A stretch of 64,000 nucleotides of DNA, from positions 112,868-176,867 of the forward strand of contig NW_026943352.1 in the NCBI RefSeq assembly GCF_024139115.2, written 5' to 3'. Below the pieces are notes generated by a model that saw only the letters and a list, made by a program, of their open reading frames with translations, searched no databases and had not been told where the DNA came from. Source of the DNA: Armigeres subalbatus. Its lineage: Eukaryota > Arthropoda > Insecta > Diptera > Culicidae. Positions 43,253 to 55,905 of this stretch are shown here, one piece after another (position 1 is the first letter of the stretch; every line of letters starts with the position of its first letter). Position numbers and translations under genes: made by a program.

Positions 43253-43670
43253 GGAATGCATACATATACCAAGAAGGGGTCACACAACTTGTTCATTCTT
43301 CAATAACTGCCTCTCCTAAGGAGATTGTTCCACAGATCTTGACTCAACGAAGTTCGTAGACTACCTGGAACCCATAAAAACAACATGAAATAAGTGGAAT
43401 GCAGACATATACCAAGAAGGGGTCATGCAACTTGTTTATTTTTCAATAACTGCCACCTTTACGGAGGATGATCCACAGATCTTGACTCTATGGAGTTCGT
43501 AGACCACCTGGCGACAACAACAAGAGCTATCTGGAATGCAAATATATACCAAGAAAGGGTCACACAACCTGTTTATTCTTCAATAACTGCCTCCATTACG
43601 GAAGTCGATCCACAGACCTTGACTGAATGAAGTTTATAGACTTCCTATAACTTATGACAACTATGATTCT
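43253..43670 (+). repeat. Three tandem copies of a unit of about 140 bp
   Basis: GGAATGCA followed by ATATACCAAGAA begins copies at 43253, 43396 and 43533 (spacing 143 and 137 bp). Each contains a TTCAATAACTGCC phrase and TCCACAGA followed by CTTGACT. Divergence between copies is roughly 15-20% by eye. Not coding. Confidence 0.85.
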
Positions 43671-46252
43671 GCTCCTATAACAACCGAAGGAATTAGCTCA
43701 TCTAAAACACAACCTCTGAAACTAATTAAAATTTGCTTCATATAAATGCCTAAAACTTTTTTGCGCTCCTATAGGGCGTAAAAAGAGGGAGCATTATTTG
43801 GAATTTTGAGCGTAAAAAGAAGGGCGTAAAAAAATTAACAGTAACAAATTAGGACGTGTATTAATCTTCTTTTTCTTCAATGACTCTACATTCCTACTGA
43901 AAAACTTGGCTCTAGAATCGAACTCGCCATCTCTCCATGCCTCTGCTCGCAAGGCCACTGGAGACCTCGATGTGTATCATTAAATGTTTCTAATTAGCTA
44001 AACTCCGCAATTGGGATTTTGCATGACAAATTCACACCGCGAACGTTAATTCGAGATCTTCAATTTTTGATTCGTTTCAAGATGAGAGATTTCTAATTGG
44101 ATAATGGTGCCTTCCTTACTCCACCATATGGGGTAGCGCCGAACAGCACCACGATGACTAGCAACGCAAGACTTAAATTGCGACCGGTCTTGGTTTTTTA
44201 TTCAAGTTTGAAGCTTTCTTGACTTTTCTAAGCTTTCATACGAGGCATCCCTAATGCACTCCATCCAACCGGGTCCCTAATCAATGCTCGAACCGCAAAG
44301 ACCCAAGAGACCTACCGTCAATCTGTCTTATGGTTGTTGTTTTTTTTATCAAACAAGTAAAAGAGAGTGCCCAACCTGTTCTCTTTGGATCTCTCATTTT
44401 CACGAGCGCTCACCCATCCCCCCGCGGGCGGTTTGTCATGATCCGATCACCACCGTGTGATCGCGGTTATGATTTGAGACCTCAGGTGACCGGGTAAATG
44501 CTCCTTCTCTCAGTTTATCACCGCGTTCTCCATTCTCGATCGTTTTCTTCTCTTTCTCTCTTGACTCGAAGGCTTCGCCGGTTACCGCTTTGTTTGGGCT
44601 TTTTGAGACGATAGCCACCGCGCGCAGCCCCATCCATCCATCCAAAGTTCTCCCCAAGATGGGCAAAATTATTTCAATCCTCGCGCCAGCGAAGGCTCGC
44701 CTTGCCTCTCTCAATAGCAGTCGACGTTTGGCCCGGTTCGGTTGGGCTCCATTCGGGGTCCGTGTGTGGTTGCTTGCGCTCGAGAAACAAGTTCGAAGCA
44801 TCAGCAGGAGGACGCGAAGAAGCAAACAAGTAAATAAACGGTCATCGCCGGAAAGAATGTTCCGTGTGAGTGGGTACGTGTTTGTGATTGATTAGATCAT
44901 ATCGATCATCTTCGCGATTTGACACGGCGATTGCGTGCGAATCGAGTGGAACGATGACGCGAGCGATTCTCGAGCCACGCAATGCCGCTTGGTGATGTTG
45001 ACCTTTTGATGCGAGGGGGGCAAAAAGTGCGAGCCTCGACTTCGAGAGTTGTGATTTGAAGAAGATGCAATCTTGGTGATAAGAGAACGGTTAGGGTTCA
45101 GAAGAAGATCGGAAACTCGTTTTGACAAAGGCTCTTTTGATGAACGACCGGTGAATCGATCGTTCTCGATCATTGTTGAAAAAACAAAAGAAAAAGGGAA
45201 AGGATCACGGTAGTGAAGGCAATCCTTGACGAAGGTGCTCCGCAGTTCATTTCGATTCAGATCTGGTGGTTCTTGAGTGATTTTGAGACGGGTGCAAAAC
45301 AGGAATTGGCAGAATCATAAAAAAAGGCAAAATCAACGGAAATCATGTCAAGCGGTGGTGCGAGAGGAATTCTGTCTAGTTAGCTTGCAGCAGCCAGAGT
45401 CAAAAGAGAGAAGGGTCATTACCGATGAGACTGCATCGACGCTGCAGCACGCAAAGGTTTTCTGGTCCCGATCGGGTCGAGTGATCGTGGACGAAATTTA
45501 AATTAGCCCCTTGGTCTTTGCTCGCACGTATAGTGACCGACCGATCGAAACGACGAATACACGGCGAAAGGGGTCGATCCTTTCCGAGAAGATTTGCAAC
45601 GACAGAAGCGACCCAAAGTGCAAGGCCTCCGAGGCCTATTTGTGCGACACACCACACAAGTGTTGAGTCAGTGCTGGCGGGAGGGTGATTGGCGATTGGC
45701 TGCCGAGGCCAGGGAGTTGATTCGAGGAAAAATATTAATGCGTGATTGTTTGGTTTCTGTTCTGCTGCGGTAGCAGTTTGGAAGAAGTTTGCTGCCGTTG
45801 TGATTGGAATTTCTAATTTACTGGCGAGCCGACCGTCGATCGTCTGCACAGAGGAACGCTGACAAGGTGCTATAGTTGTAAGGTAGGCAACCAATGTTTA
45901 TGACTTTATAAGCAATTTTCGAGAATGGAAAGGTTACCACCGTTAACGATTATAGCCATTTGAGTGGGTTTGACTGATTAGTATTCTAAGCCTCATACTT
46001 GAGATGGTACGGATTAAGAAATGGTATTGAACATGGAATAAAATGTTTGTTTCTACGAAATTTCAAATCCTGTTCACTGTAATTCATTTTATGTATCATA
46101 CTTGTATGGAAATACTAAGAATTCAACGAAAATTCATTATTAGTAGAGTTCACTATTTAATTCTATTTAATTATTTATAATCATAATTATCCTGAAAACC
46201 TCTCAAGTTTATTATTTTGGATTTCATTTTAAAACAGGATGTTTAGCCTTAT
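43671..46252. other. Low-repeat, GC-richer region; no gene recognised
   Basis: 43,770-43,850 has a short GGGCGTAAAAAGA repeat. From about 44,400 to 45,900 the GC content rises and no transposon is visible. Frames of 93-164 codons occur on both strands (for example 45894-45400 minus, 44825-44436 minus, 44590-44895 plus). They overlap, have no known domain and resemble chance frames. A donor-like AAGGTAGGC lies at about 45,881, so an untranslated first exon or regulatory block of a neighbouring gene is possible. 45,900-46,250 is AT-rich. Confidence 0.4.
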
Positions 46253-47419
46253 TTTCAGAGGAATTTCAACTCAATTCAACCAGAGGAAATTCATTCGAAT
46301 TTCAAAAGAAAATTCATTCGAATTTCAAAAGGAAATTCATTCGAATTTCCAGAGAGAATTCATTCGAATTTCCAGAGAAAATTCATTCGAATTACCAGAG
46401 AAAATTTATTGGTATTTCCAGAGGAAATTTAGTCGAACTTCCAGAGGAAATTCAGTCGAACTTCCAGAGGAAATTCAGTCGAACTTCCAGAGGAAATTCA
46501 GTCGAACTTCCAGAGGAAATTCAGTCGAACTTCCAGAGGAAATTCATTTCAATTCGAATTTCCAGATGAAATTCATTTCAATTTGAATTTCCAGATGAAA
46601 TTCATTTCAATTTGAATTTCCAGATGAAATTCATTCGAATTTTGCAAAGGAAATTCATTCGAATTTCCAAAGGGAATGCATTTGAATTTCCAGAGAAAAA
46701 TTTCCAGAGGAAATTCATCCGAATTTCCAGAGGAAATTCATTCGAATTTCCAGAGGAAATTCATTCAATTTCCAGAGAAATTCATTCGAATTCCCAGAGG
46801 AAATTCATTCGAATTCCCAGAGGAAATTCATTCGAATTTCCAGAGGAAATTCATTCGAATTTCCAGAGGAAATTTATTCGAATTTCCAGAGGAAAATCAT
46901 TCGAATTTCCAGAGCAAATTCATTCGAATTTCCAGAAGAACATTCATTCGAATTTCCCGAGGAAATTTATTCGATTTTCCAGATGAAATTTATTCGAATT
47001 TCCAGAGGAAAATCTTTTGAATTTCCAGAGCAAATTCATTCGAATTTCCAGAAGAAATTCATTCGAATTTGCAGAGGAAATTCATTCGAATTTGCAGAGA
47101 AAATTCATTCAAATTTGCAGAGGAAATTCATTCGAATTTCCAGACGAAATTCATTCAAATTTCCTGGCGAAATTCATTCGAATTTCCAGACGAAATTCAT
47201 TCGAATTTCCAGAGGAAAATCATTCGAATTTCCAGAGCAAATTCATTCGACTTTCCAAAGGAAATTCATTCGAATTTTGTAGGGGAAATTCATTCGAATT
47301 TCCAGAGGATATTCCTTCGAATTTCCAGAGGAAATTCATTCGAATTTCTAGAGGAAATTCGTTCGCATTTTCAGAGGAAATTCATTCGAATTTCCAGAGG
47401 AAATTTATCCGAATTTCCA

Positions 47420-47560
47420 GAGGAAATTCATTTCAATTCGAATTTCCAGATAAAATTCATTCGAATTTCCAGAGGAAATTCATTCGAATATCCAAAGGAA
47501 ATTCATTCGAATTTTACAAAGGAAATTCATTCTAATTTCCAAAGGAAATGCATTTGAATT
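47420..47560 (+). repeat. Composite marker S in array B, copy 1
   Basis: A run of non-standard units in fixed order: TTTCAATTCGAATTTCCAGA, then a GATAAAATTC unit, then GAATATCCAAAGG, then ACAAAGG, then CAAAGGAAATGCATTTG. The order recurs five more times in the array. Confidence 0.8.
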
Positions 47561-49189
47561 TCCAGAGGAAATTCATTCGAATTTCCAGAGGAAATTCATT
47601 CGAATTTCCAGAGGAAATTCATTCGACTTTCCAGAGGAAATTCATTCGAATTTCCAGAGGAATTTCATTCGAATTTCCAGAAGAAATTCATTCGAATTTC
47701 CAGAGAAAATTCATTCAGATTTCCAGAGGAAATTCATTCAGATTTCCAGAGGAAATTCATTCGAATTTCCAGAGAAAATTCATTCGAATTTCCAGAGGAA
47801 ATTCATTCGAATTTCCAGAGGAAATTCATTCGAATTTCCAGAAGAAATTCATTCGAATTTCCAGAGGAAATTCATTCGAATTTCCAGAGGAAATTCATTC
47901 GAATTTCCAGAGGAAATTCATTCGAATTTCCAGAGGAAATTCATTCGAATTTCCAGAGGAAATTCATTCGAATTTCCAGAGGAAATTCATCCGAATTTCC
48001 AGAGGAAATTCATCCGAATTTCCAGAGGAAATTCATCTGAATTTCCAGAGGAAATTCATCCGAATTTCCAGAGGAAATTCATCCGAATTTCCAGAGGAAA
48101 TTCATCCGAATTTCCAGAGGAAATTCATCCGAATTTCCAGAGGAAATTCATCCGAATTTCCAGAGGAAATTCATCCGAATTTCCAGAGGAAATTCATCCA
48201 GATTTCCAGAGGAAATTCATCCGAATTTCCAGAGGAAATTCATCCGATTTCCAGAGGAAATTCATCCGATTTCCAGAGGAAATTCATCCGAATTTCCAGA
48301 GGAAATTCATCCGATTTCCAGAGGAAATTCATCTGATTTCCAGAGGAAATTCATCCGAATTTCCAGAGGAAATTCATCCGAATTTCCAGAGGAAATTCAT
48401 CCGAATTTCCAGAGGAAATTCATCCGAATTTCCAGAGGAAATTCATCCGAATTTCCAGAGGAAATTCATCCGAATTTCCAGAGGAAATTCATCCGAATTT
48501 CCAGAGGAAATTCATCCGAATTTCCAGAGGAAATTCATCCGAATTTCCAGAGGAAATTCATTCGAATTTCCAGAGGAAATTCATCCGAATTTCCAGAGGA
48601 AATTCATCCGAATTTCCAGAGGAAATTCATCCGAATTTCCAGAGGAAATTCATTCGAATTTCCAGAGGAAATTCATTCGAATTTCCAGAGGAAATTCATT
48701 CGAATTTCCAGAGGAAATTCATTCGAATTTCCAGAGGAAATTCATTCGAATTTCCAGAGGAAATTCATTCGAATTTCCAGAGGAAATTCATTCGAATTTC
48801 CAGAGGAAATTTATTCGAATTTCCAGAGGAAATTCATTCGAATTTCCAGAGGAAATTCATTCGAATTTCCAGAGGAAATTCATTCGAAATTTCAGAGGAA
48901 ATTCATTCGAATTTCCAGAGGAAATTCATTCGAATTTCCAGAGGAAATTCATTCGAATTTCCAGAGGAAATTCATTCGAATTTCCAGAGGAAATTCATTC
49001 GAATTTCCAGAGCAAATTCATTCGAATTTCCAGAGGAAATTCATTCGAATTTCCAGAGGAAATTCATTCGAATTTCCAGAGGAAATTCATTCGAATTTCC
49101 AGGAGAAATTCATTCGAATTTCCAGAGGAAATTTATTCGAATTTCCAGAGGAAATTTATTCGAATTTCCAGAGCAAATTCATTCGAATT

Positions 49190-49440
49190 TCCAGAGAAAA
49201 TTCATTCGAATTTCCAGAAGAACATTCATTCGAATTTCCCGAGGAAATTCATTCGAATTTCCAGAGGAAATTCATTCGAATTTCCAGAGGAAACTCATTT
49301 CAATTCGAATTTCCAGATAAAATTCATTTGAATTTCCAGAGGAAATTCATTCGAATATCCAAAGGAAATTCATTCGAATTTTACAAAGGAAATTCATTCT
49401 AATTTCCAAAGGAAATTCATTTGAATTTCCAGAGGAAATT
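49190..49440 (+). repeat. Composite marker S, copy 2
   Basis: Same order of variant units, preceded by an AGAAGAACATTC unit and a CCCGAGG unit. Confidence 0.8.
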
Positions 49441-50904
49441 CATTCGAATTTCCAGAGGAAATTCATTCGAATTTCCAGAGGAAATTCATTCGAATTTCCA
49501 GAGGAAATTGATTCGAATTTCCAGAGGAAATTGATTCGAATTTCCAGAGGAAATTCATTCGAATTTCCAGAGGAATTTCATTCGAATATCCACAGGAAAT
49601 TCATTCGAATTTCCAGAGGAAATTCATTCGAATTTCCAGAGGAAATTCATTCGAATTTCCAGAGGAAATTCATTCGAATGTCCAGAGGAAATTCATTCGA
49701 ATATCCAGAGGAAATTCATTCGAATTTCCAGAGGAAATTCATTCGAATTTCCAGAGGAAATTCATTCGAATTTCCAGAGGAAATTCATTCGAATTTCCAG
49801 AGGAAATTCATTCGAATTTCCAGAGGAAATTCATTCAAATTCCAGAGGAAATTCATTCGAATTTCCAGAGGAAATTCATTCGAATTTCCAGAGGAAATTC
49901 ATTCGAATTTCCAGAGGAAATTCATTCGAATTTCCAGAGGAAATTCATTCGAATTTCCAGAGGAAATTCATTCGAATTTCCAGAGGAAATTCATTCGAAT
50001 TTCCAGAGGAAATTCATTCGAATTTCCAGAGGAAATTCATCCGAATTTCCAGAGGAAATTCATCCGAATTTCCAGAGGAAATTCATTCGAATTTCCAGAG
50101 GAAATTCATTCGAATTTCCAGAGGAAATTCATTCGAATTTCCAGAGGAAATTCATTCGAATTTCCAGAGGAAATTCATTCGAATTTCCAGAGGAAATTCA
50201 TTCGAATTTCCAGAGGAAATTCATTCGAATTTCCAGAGGAAATTCGTTCGAATTTCCAGAGGAAATTCGTTCGAATTTCCAGAGGAAATTCATTCGAATT
50301 TCCAGAGGAAATTCATTCGAATTTCCAGAGGAAATTCATTCGAATTTCCAGAGGAAATTCATTCGAATTTCCAGAGGAAATTCAGTTGAATTTCCAGATC
50401 AGTCGAATTTCCAGAGACAATTCATTCGAATTTCTAGGGGAGACTCATTCGAATTTCCAGAGGAAATTCATTCGAATATCCAAAGGAAATTCATTCGAAT
50501 TTCTGGAGGAAAATCATTCGAATTTCCAGAGGAAATTCATTCGAATTTCCAGAGGAAATTCATTCGAATTTCCAGAGGAAATTCATTCGAATTTCCAGAG
50601 GAAATTCATTCGAATTTCCAGAGGAAATTCATTCGAATTTCCAGAGGAAATTCATTCGAATTTCCAGAGGAAATTCAGTCGAATTTCCAGAGGAAATTCA
50701 GTCGAATTTCCAGAGGAAATTCAGTCGAATTTCCAGAGGAAATTCAGTCGAATTTCCAGAGGAAATTCAGTCGAATTTCCAGAGGAAATTCATTCGAATT
50801 TCCAGAGGAAATTCTGTAGAATTTCCAGAGGAAATTCAGTCGATTTTCCAGAGGAAATTCATTCGAATTTCCAGAGGAAATTTATTCGAATTTCCAGAGG
50901 AAAA

Positions 50905-51135
50905 TCATTCGAATTTCCAGAGCAAATTCATTCGAATTTTCAGAAGAACTCATCCGAATTTCCCGAGGAAATTCATTCGAATTTCCAGAGGAAATTCATT
51001 TCACTTCGAATTTCCAGATAAAATTCATTCGAATTTCCAGAGGAAATTCATTCGAATATCCAAAGGAAATTCATTCGAATTTTGCAGAAGAAATTCATTC
51101 TTATTTCCAAAAGAAATGCATTTGAATTTCCAGAG
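50905..51135 (+). repeat. Composite marker S, copy 3
   Basis: Includes the AGAAGAAC, CCCGAGG, TTTCACTTCG, ATATCCAAAGG, TTTTGCAGAAG and AAATGCATTTG units in that order. Confidence 0.8.
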
Positions 51136-51295
51136 GAAATTCATTCGAATTTCCAGAGGAAATTCATTCGAATTTCCAGAGGAAATTCATTCGAATTTCC
51201 AGAGGAAATTCATTCGAATTTCCAGAGGAAATTCATTCGAATTTCCAGAGGAAATTCATTCGAAATTCCAGAGGAAATTCATTCGAATTTCCAGA

Positions 51296-51445
51296 GGAAA
51301 TTCATTCGATTCATTTCCAGAGGAAATTCATTCGATTCATTTCCAGAGGAAATTCATTCGATTCATTTCCAGAGGAAATTCATTCGATTCATTTCCAGAG
51401 GAAATTCATTCGATTCATTTCCAGAGGAAATTCATCCGATTCATT
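51296..51445 (+). repeat. Block of 26-bp variant units
   Basis: Six successive units in which the right arm is changed to GATTCATTTCC, so the period is 26 bp. 22-bp units (CCGATTTCC form) follow, mixed with 23-bp units, up to about 51,900. Confidence 0.85.
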
Positions 51446-52329
51446 AGAGGAAATTCATCCGATTTCCAGAGGAAATTCATCCGAATTTCCAGAGGAAATT
51501 CATCCGATTTCCAGAGGAAATTCATCCAATTTCCAGAGGAAATTCATCCGATTTCCAAAGGAAATTCATCCGATTTCAGAGGAAATTCATCCGAATTTCC
51601 AGAGGAAATTCATCCGAATTTCCAGAGGAAATTCATCCGATTTCCAGAGGAAATTCATTCAATTTCCAGAGGAAATTCATCCAATTTCCAGAGGAAATTC
51701 ATCCGATTTCCAGAGGAAATTCATCCGAATTTCCAGAGGAAATTCATCCGAATTTCAGAGGAAATTCATCCGATTTCCAGAGGAAATTCATCCGAATTCA
51801 GAGGAAATTCATCCGAATTTCCAGAGGAAATTCATCCGAATTTCCAGAGGAAATTCATCCAATTTCCAGAGGAAATTCATTCCAATTCAGAGGAAATTCA
51901 TTCGATTTCCAGAGGAAATTCATTCGAATTTCCAGAGGAAATTCATTCGAATTTCCAGAAGAACATTCATTCGAATTTCCCGAGGAAATTCATTCGAATT
52001 TCCAGAGCAAATTCAGTCGAATTTCCAGAGGAAATTCATTCGAATTTCCAGAGGAAATTCATTCGAATTAACAGAGGAAATTTATTCGAATTTCTAGAGA
52101 AATTTCATTCGAATTTCCAGAGGAAATTTATTCGAATTTCCAGAGGAAAATCATTCGAATTTCCAGAGCAAATTCATTCGAATTTCCAGAGGAAATTCAT
52201 TCAATTTCCAGAGGAAATTCATTCGAATTTCCAGAGGAAATTCATTCGAATTTCCAGAGGAAATTCAGTCGAATTTCCAGAGGAAATTCAGTCGAATTTC
52301 CAGAGGAAATTTAGTCGAATTTCCAGAGG

Positions 52330-52585
52330 AAAATCATTCGAATTTCCAGAGCAAATTCATTCGAATTTCCAGAAGAACATTCATTCGAATTTCCCGAGGA
52401 AATTCATTCGAATTTCCAGAGGAAATTCATTCGAATTTCCAGAGGAAATTCATTTCACTTCGAATTTCCAGATAAAATTCATTCGAATTTCCAGAGGAAA
52501 TTCATTCGAATATCCAAAGGAAATTCATTCGAATTTTGCAAAAGAAATTCATTCTTATTTCCAAAGGAAATGCATTTGAATTTCC
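52330..52585 (+). repeat. Composite marker S, copy 4
   Basis: Same series of variant units. A partial series begins at about 52,140, so the front part of the marker is doubled here. Confidence 0.75.
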
Positions 52586-55500
52586 AGCGGAAATTCATTC
52601 GAATTTCCAGCGGAGATTCATTCGAATTTCCAGCAGAAATTCATTCGAATTTCCAAAGGAAATTTATTCGAATTTCCAAAGGAAATTCATCCGAATTTCC
52701 AAAGGAAATTCATTCGAATTTCCAGAGGAAATTCATTCGAATTTCCAGAGGAAATTCATTCGAATTTCCAGAGGAAATTCATTCGAATTTCTGAATCATC
52801 TGAATTTCCAGAGGAAATTCATTCGAATTTCCAGGGGAAATTTATTCGAATTTGCAGAGGGAATTCATTCGAATTTCCAGAGGAAATTAATTCCAATTCC
52901 CATAGAGAATTCATCTGAATTTCCAGAGGAAATTTATTCAATTTCAAGAGGAAATTCATCCGATTTCCAGAGGAAATTCTTCCGGAATTCCAGAGGGAAC
53001 TCATCCGAATTTCCAGAGGAAATTCATCCCAATTTCCAGAGGAAATTCATCCGAATTTCCAGAGGAAATTCATCCGAATTTCCAGAGGAAATTCATCCGA
53101 ATTTCCAGAGGAAATTCATCCGATTTCCAGAGGAAATTCATCCAATTTCCAGAGGAAATTCATCCGAATTTCCAGAGGAAATTCATCCGATTTCCAGAGG
53201 AAATTCATCCGAATTTCCAGAGGAAATTCATCCGATTTCCAGAGGAAATTCATCCGATTTCCAGAGGAAATTCATCCGAATTTCCAGAGGAAATTCATCC
53301 GAATTTCCAGAGGAAATTCATCCGAATTTCCAGAGGAAATTCATCCGAATTTCCAGAGAAATTCATCCGATTTCCAGAGGAAATTCATCCGAATTTCCAG
53401 AGGAAATTCATCCGATTTCCAGAGGAAATTCATCCGAATTTCCAGAGGAAATTCATCCGAATTTCCAGAGGAAATTCATCAATTCAGGAAATTCATCCGA
53501 AGAGGAAATTCATCTGAATTTCCAGAGGAAATTCATCCAAATTTCCAGAGGAAATTTATCCGAATTTCCAGCGGAAATTTATCCGAATTTCCAGAGGGAA
53601 TTCATCCGAATTTCCAGAGGAAAATCATCCGAATTTCCAGAGGAAAATCATCCGAATTTCCAGAGGAAATTCATCCGAATTTCCAGAGGAAATTCACTCG
53701 AATTTCCAGAAAAAAATTATTCCAGAGGAAATTCATTCGAATTTCCAGAGGAAATTCATTCGAATTTCCAGAGGAAATTCATTCGAATTTCCAGAGGAAA
53801 TTCATTGGAATTTCCAGAGGAATTCATTCGAATTTCCAGAGAAATTCATTCGAATTTTCAAAGGAAATTCATTGGAATTGCCAGAGGAAATTCATTCGAA
53901 TTGCCAGAGGAAATTTATTCGAATTGCCAGAGAAATTCATTCGAATTTCCAGAGGAAATTCATTCGAATTTCCAGAGGAAATTCATTCGAATTTCCAGAG
54001 GAAATTCATTCGAATTTCCAGAGGAAATTCATTCGAATTTCCAGAGGAAATTCATTCGAATTTCCAGAGGAAATTCATTCATTCGAATTTCCAGAGGGCA
54101 TTCATTCGAATTTCCAGAGAAATTCATTCTGAATTTCAGAGGAAATTCATTCGAATTTCCAGAGGAAATTCATTCATTCATTCATTCGAATTTCCAGAGG
54201 AAATTCATTCGAATTTCCAGAGGAAATTCATTCGAATTTCCAGAGGAAATTCATTCGAATTTCCAGAGGAAATTCATTCGAATTTCCAGAGGAAATTCAT
54301 TCGAATTTCCAGAGGAAATTCATTCGAATTTCCAGAGGAAATTCATTCGAATTTCCAGAGGAAATTCATTTGAATTTCCAGAGGAAATTCATTCGAATTT
54401 CCAGAGGAAATTCATTCGAATTTCCAGAGGAAATTCATTCGAATTTCCAGAGGAAATTCATTCGAATTTCCAGAGGAAATTCATTTGAATTTCCAGAGGA
54501 AATTCATTCGAATTTCCAGAGGAAATTCATTCGAATTTCCAGAGGAAATTCATTCGAATTTCCAGAGGAAATTCATTCGAATTTCCAGAGGAAATTCATC
54601 CGAATTTCCAGAGGAAATTCATTCAAATTTCAAGAAGAAATTCATTCAATTTACCAGAGAAATTTAATTCGAATTCCCAGAGAAAATTCTTTCAATTTCC
54701 CAGAGAAAATTCTTTCGATTTTCCAGGGAAAATTCATTCAATTTCCAAGAGAAATTTAATTCGATTTTCCAGAGAAAATTCATTCAATTTCCAGAGGAAA
54801 TTCATTCGAATTTCCAGAGGAAATTCATTCGAATTTCCAGAGGAAATTCATTCGAATTTCCAGAGGAAGTTCATTTAAATTTTCAGAGGAAGTTCATTTA
54901 AAATTTTCATTCGAATTTTCAGAGGAAATTCATTCGAATTTCCAGAGGAATTTCTAGAGGAAATTCATTCGAATTTCCAGAGGAGTTTCTAGAGGAAATT
55001 CATTCGAATTTTCAGAGGAATTTCTAGAGGAAATTGATTCGAATTTCCAGCGGTAGTTCATTCAAATTTCTAGAGGAAATTCATTCCAATTTCTAGAGGA
55101 AATTCATTCGAATTTCCAGAGGAAATTCATTCGAATTTCCAGAGGAAATTCAGTCGAATTTCCAGAGGAAATTCAGTCGAATTTCCAGAGGAAATTCATT
55201 CGAATTTCCAGAGGAAATTCATTCGAATTTCCAGAGGAAATTCTTCGAATTTCCAGAGGAAATTCATTCGAATTTCAGAGGAAATTCATTCAATTTCCAG
55301 AGGAAATTCATTCGAATTTCCAGAGGAAATTCATTCGAATTTCCAGAGCAAATTCATTCAATTTCCAGAGGAAATTCATTCGAATTTCCAGAGGAAATTC
55401 ATTCGAATTTCCAGAGGAAATTCATTCAATTTCCAGAGGAAATTCATCTCAATTTCCAGAGGAAATTCATTCGAATTTCCAGAGGAAATTCATTCGAATT

Positions 55501-55664
55501 TCCAGAGGAAATTCATTCGAATTTCCAGAGGAAATTCAGTCGAATTTCCAGAGGAAATTCAGTCGAATTTCCAGAGGAAATTCTGTCGAATTTCCAGAGG
55601 AAATTCTGTCGAATTTCCAGAGGAAATTCATTCGAATTTCCAGAGGAAATTTATTCGTATTTCC

Positions 55665-55905
55665 AGAGGAAAATCATTCGAATTTCCAGAGCAAATTCAT
55701 TCGAATTTCCAGAAGAACATTCATTCGAATTTCCCGAGGAAATTCATTCGAATTTCCAGAGGAAATTCATTTCACTTCGAATTTCCAGATAAAATTCATT
55801 CGAATTTCCAGAGGAAATTCATTCGAATATCCAAAGGAAATTCATTCGAATTTTGCAGAAGAAATTCATTCTTATTTCCAAAGGAAATGCATTTGAATTT
55901 CCAGA
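55665..55905 (+). repeat. Composite marker S, copy 5
   Basis: Same series. Its AAGGAAATGC phrase starts at 55881. Confidence 0.8.

Noticed and set aside
45400..45894. 164-codon minus-strand frame as a gene
   Set aside because: No recognised domain and no supporting context. Chance frames are expected in GC-richer sequence.
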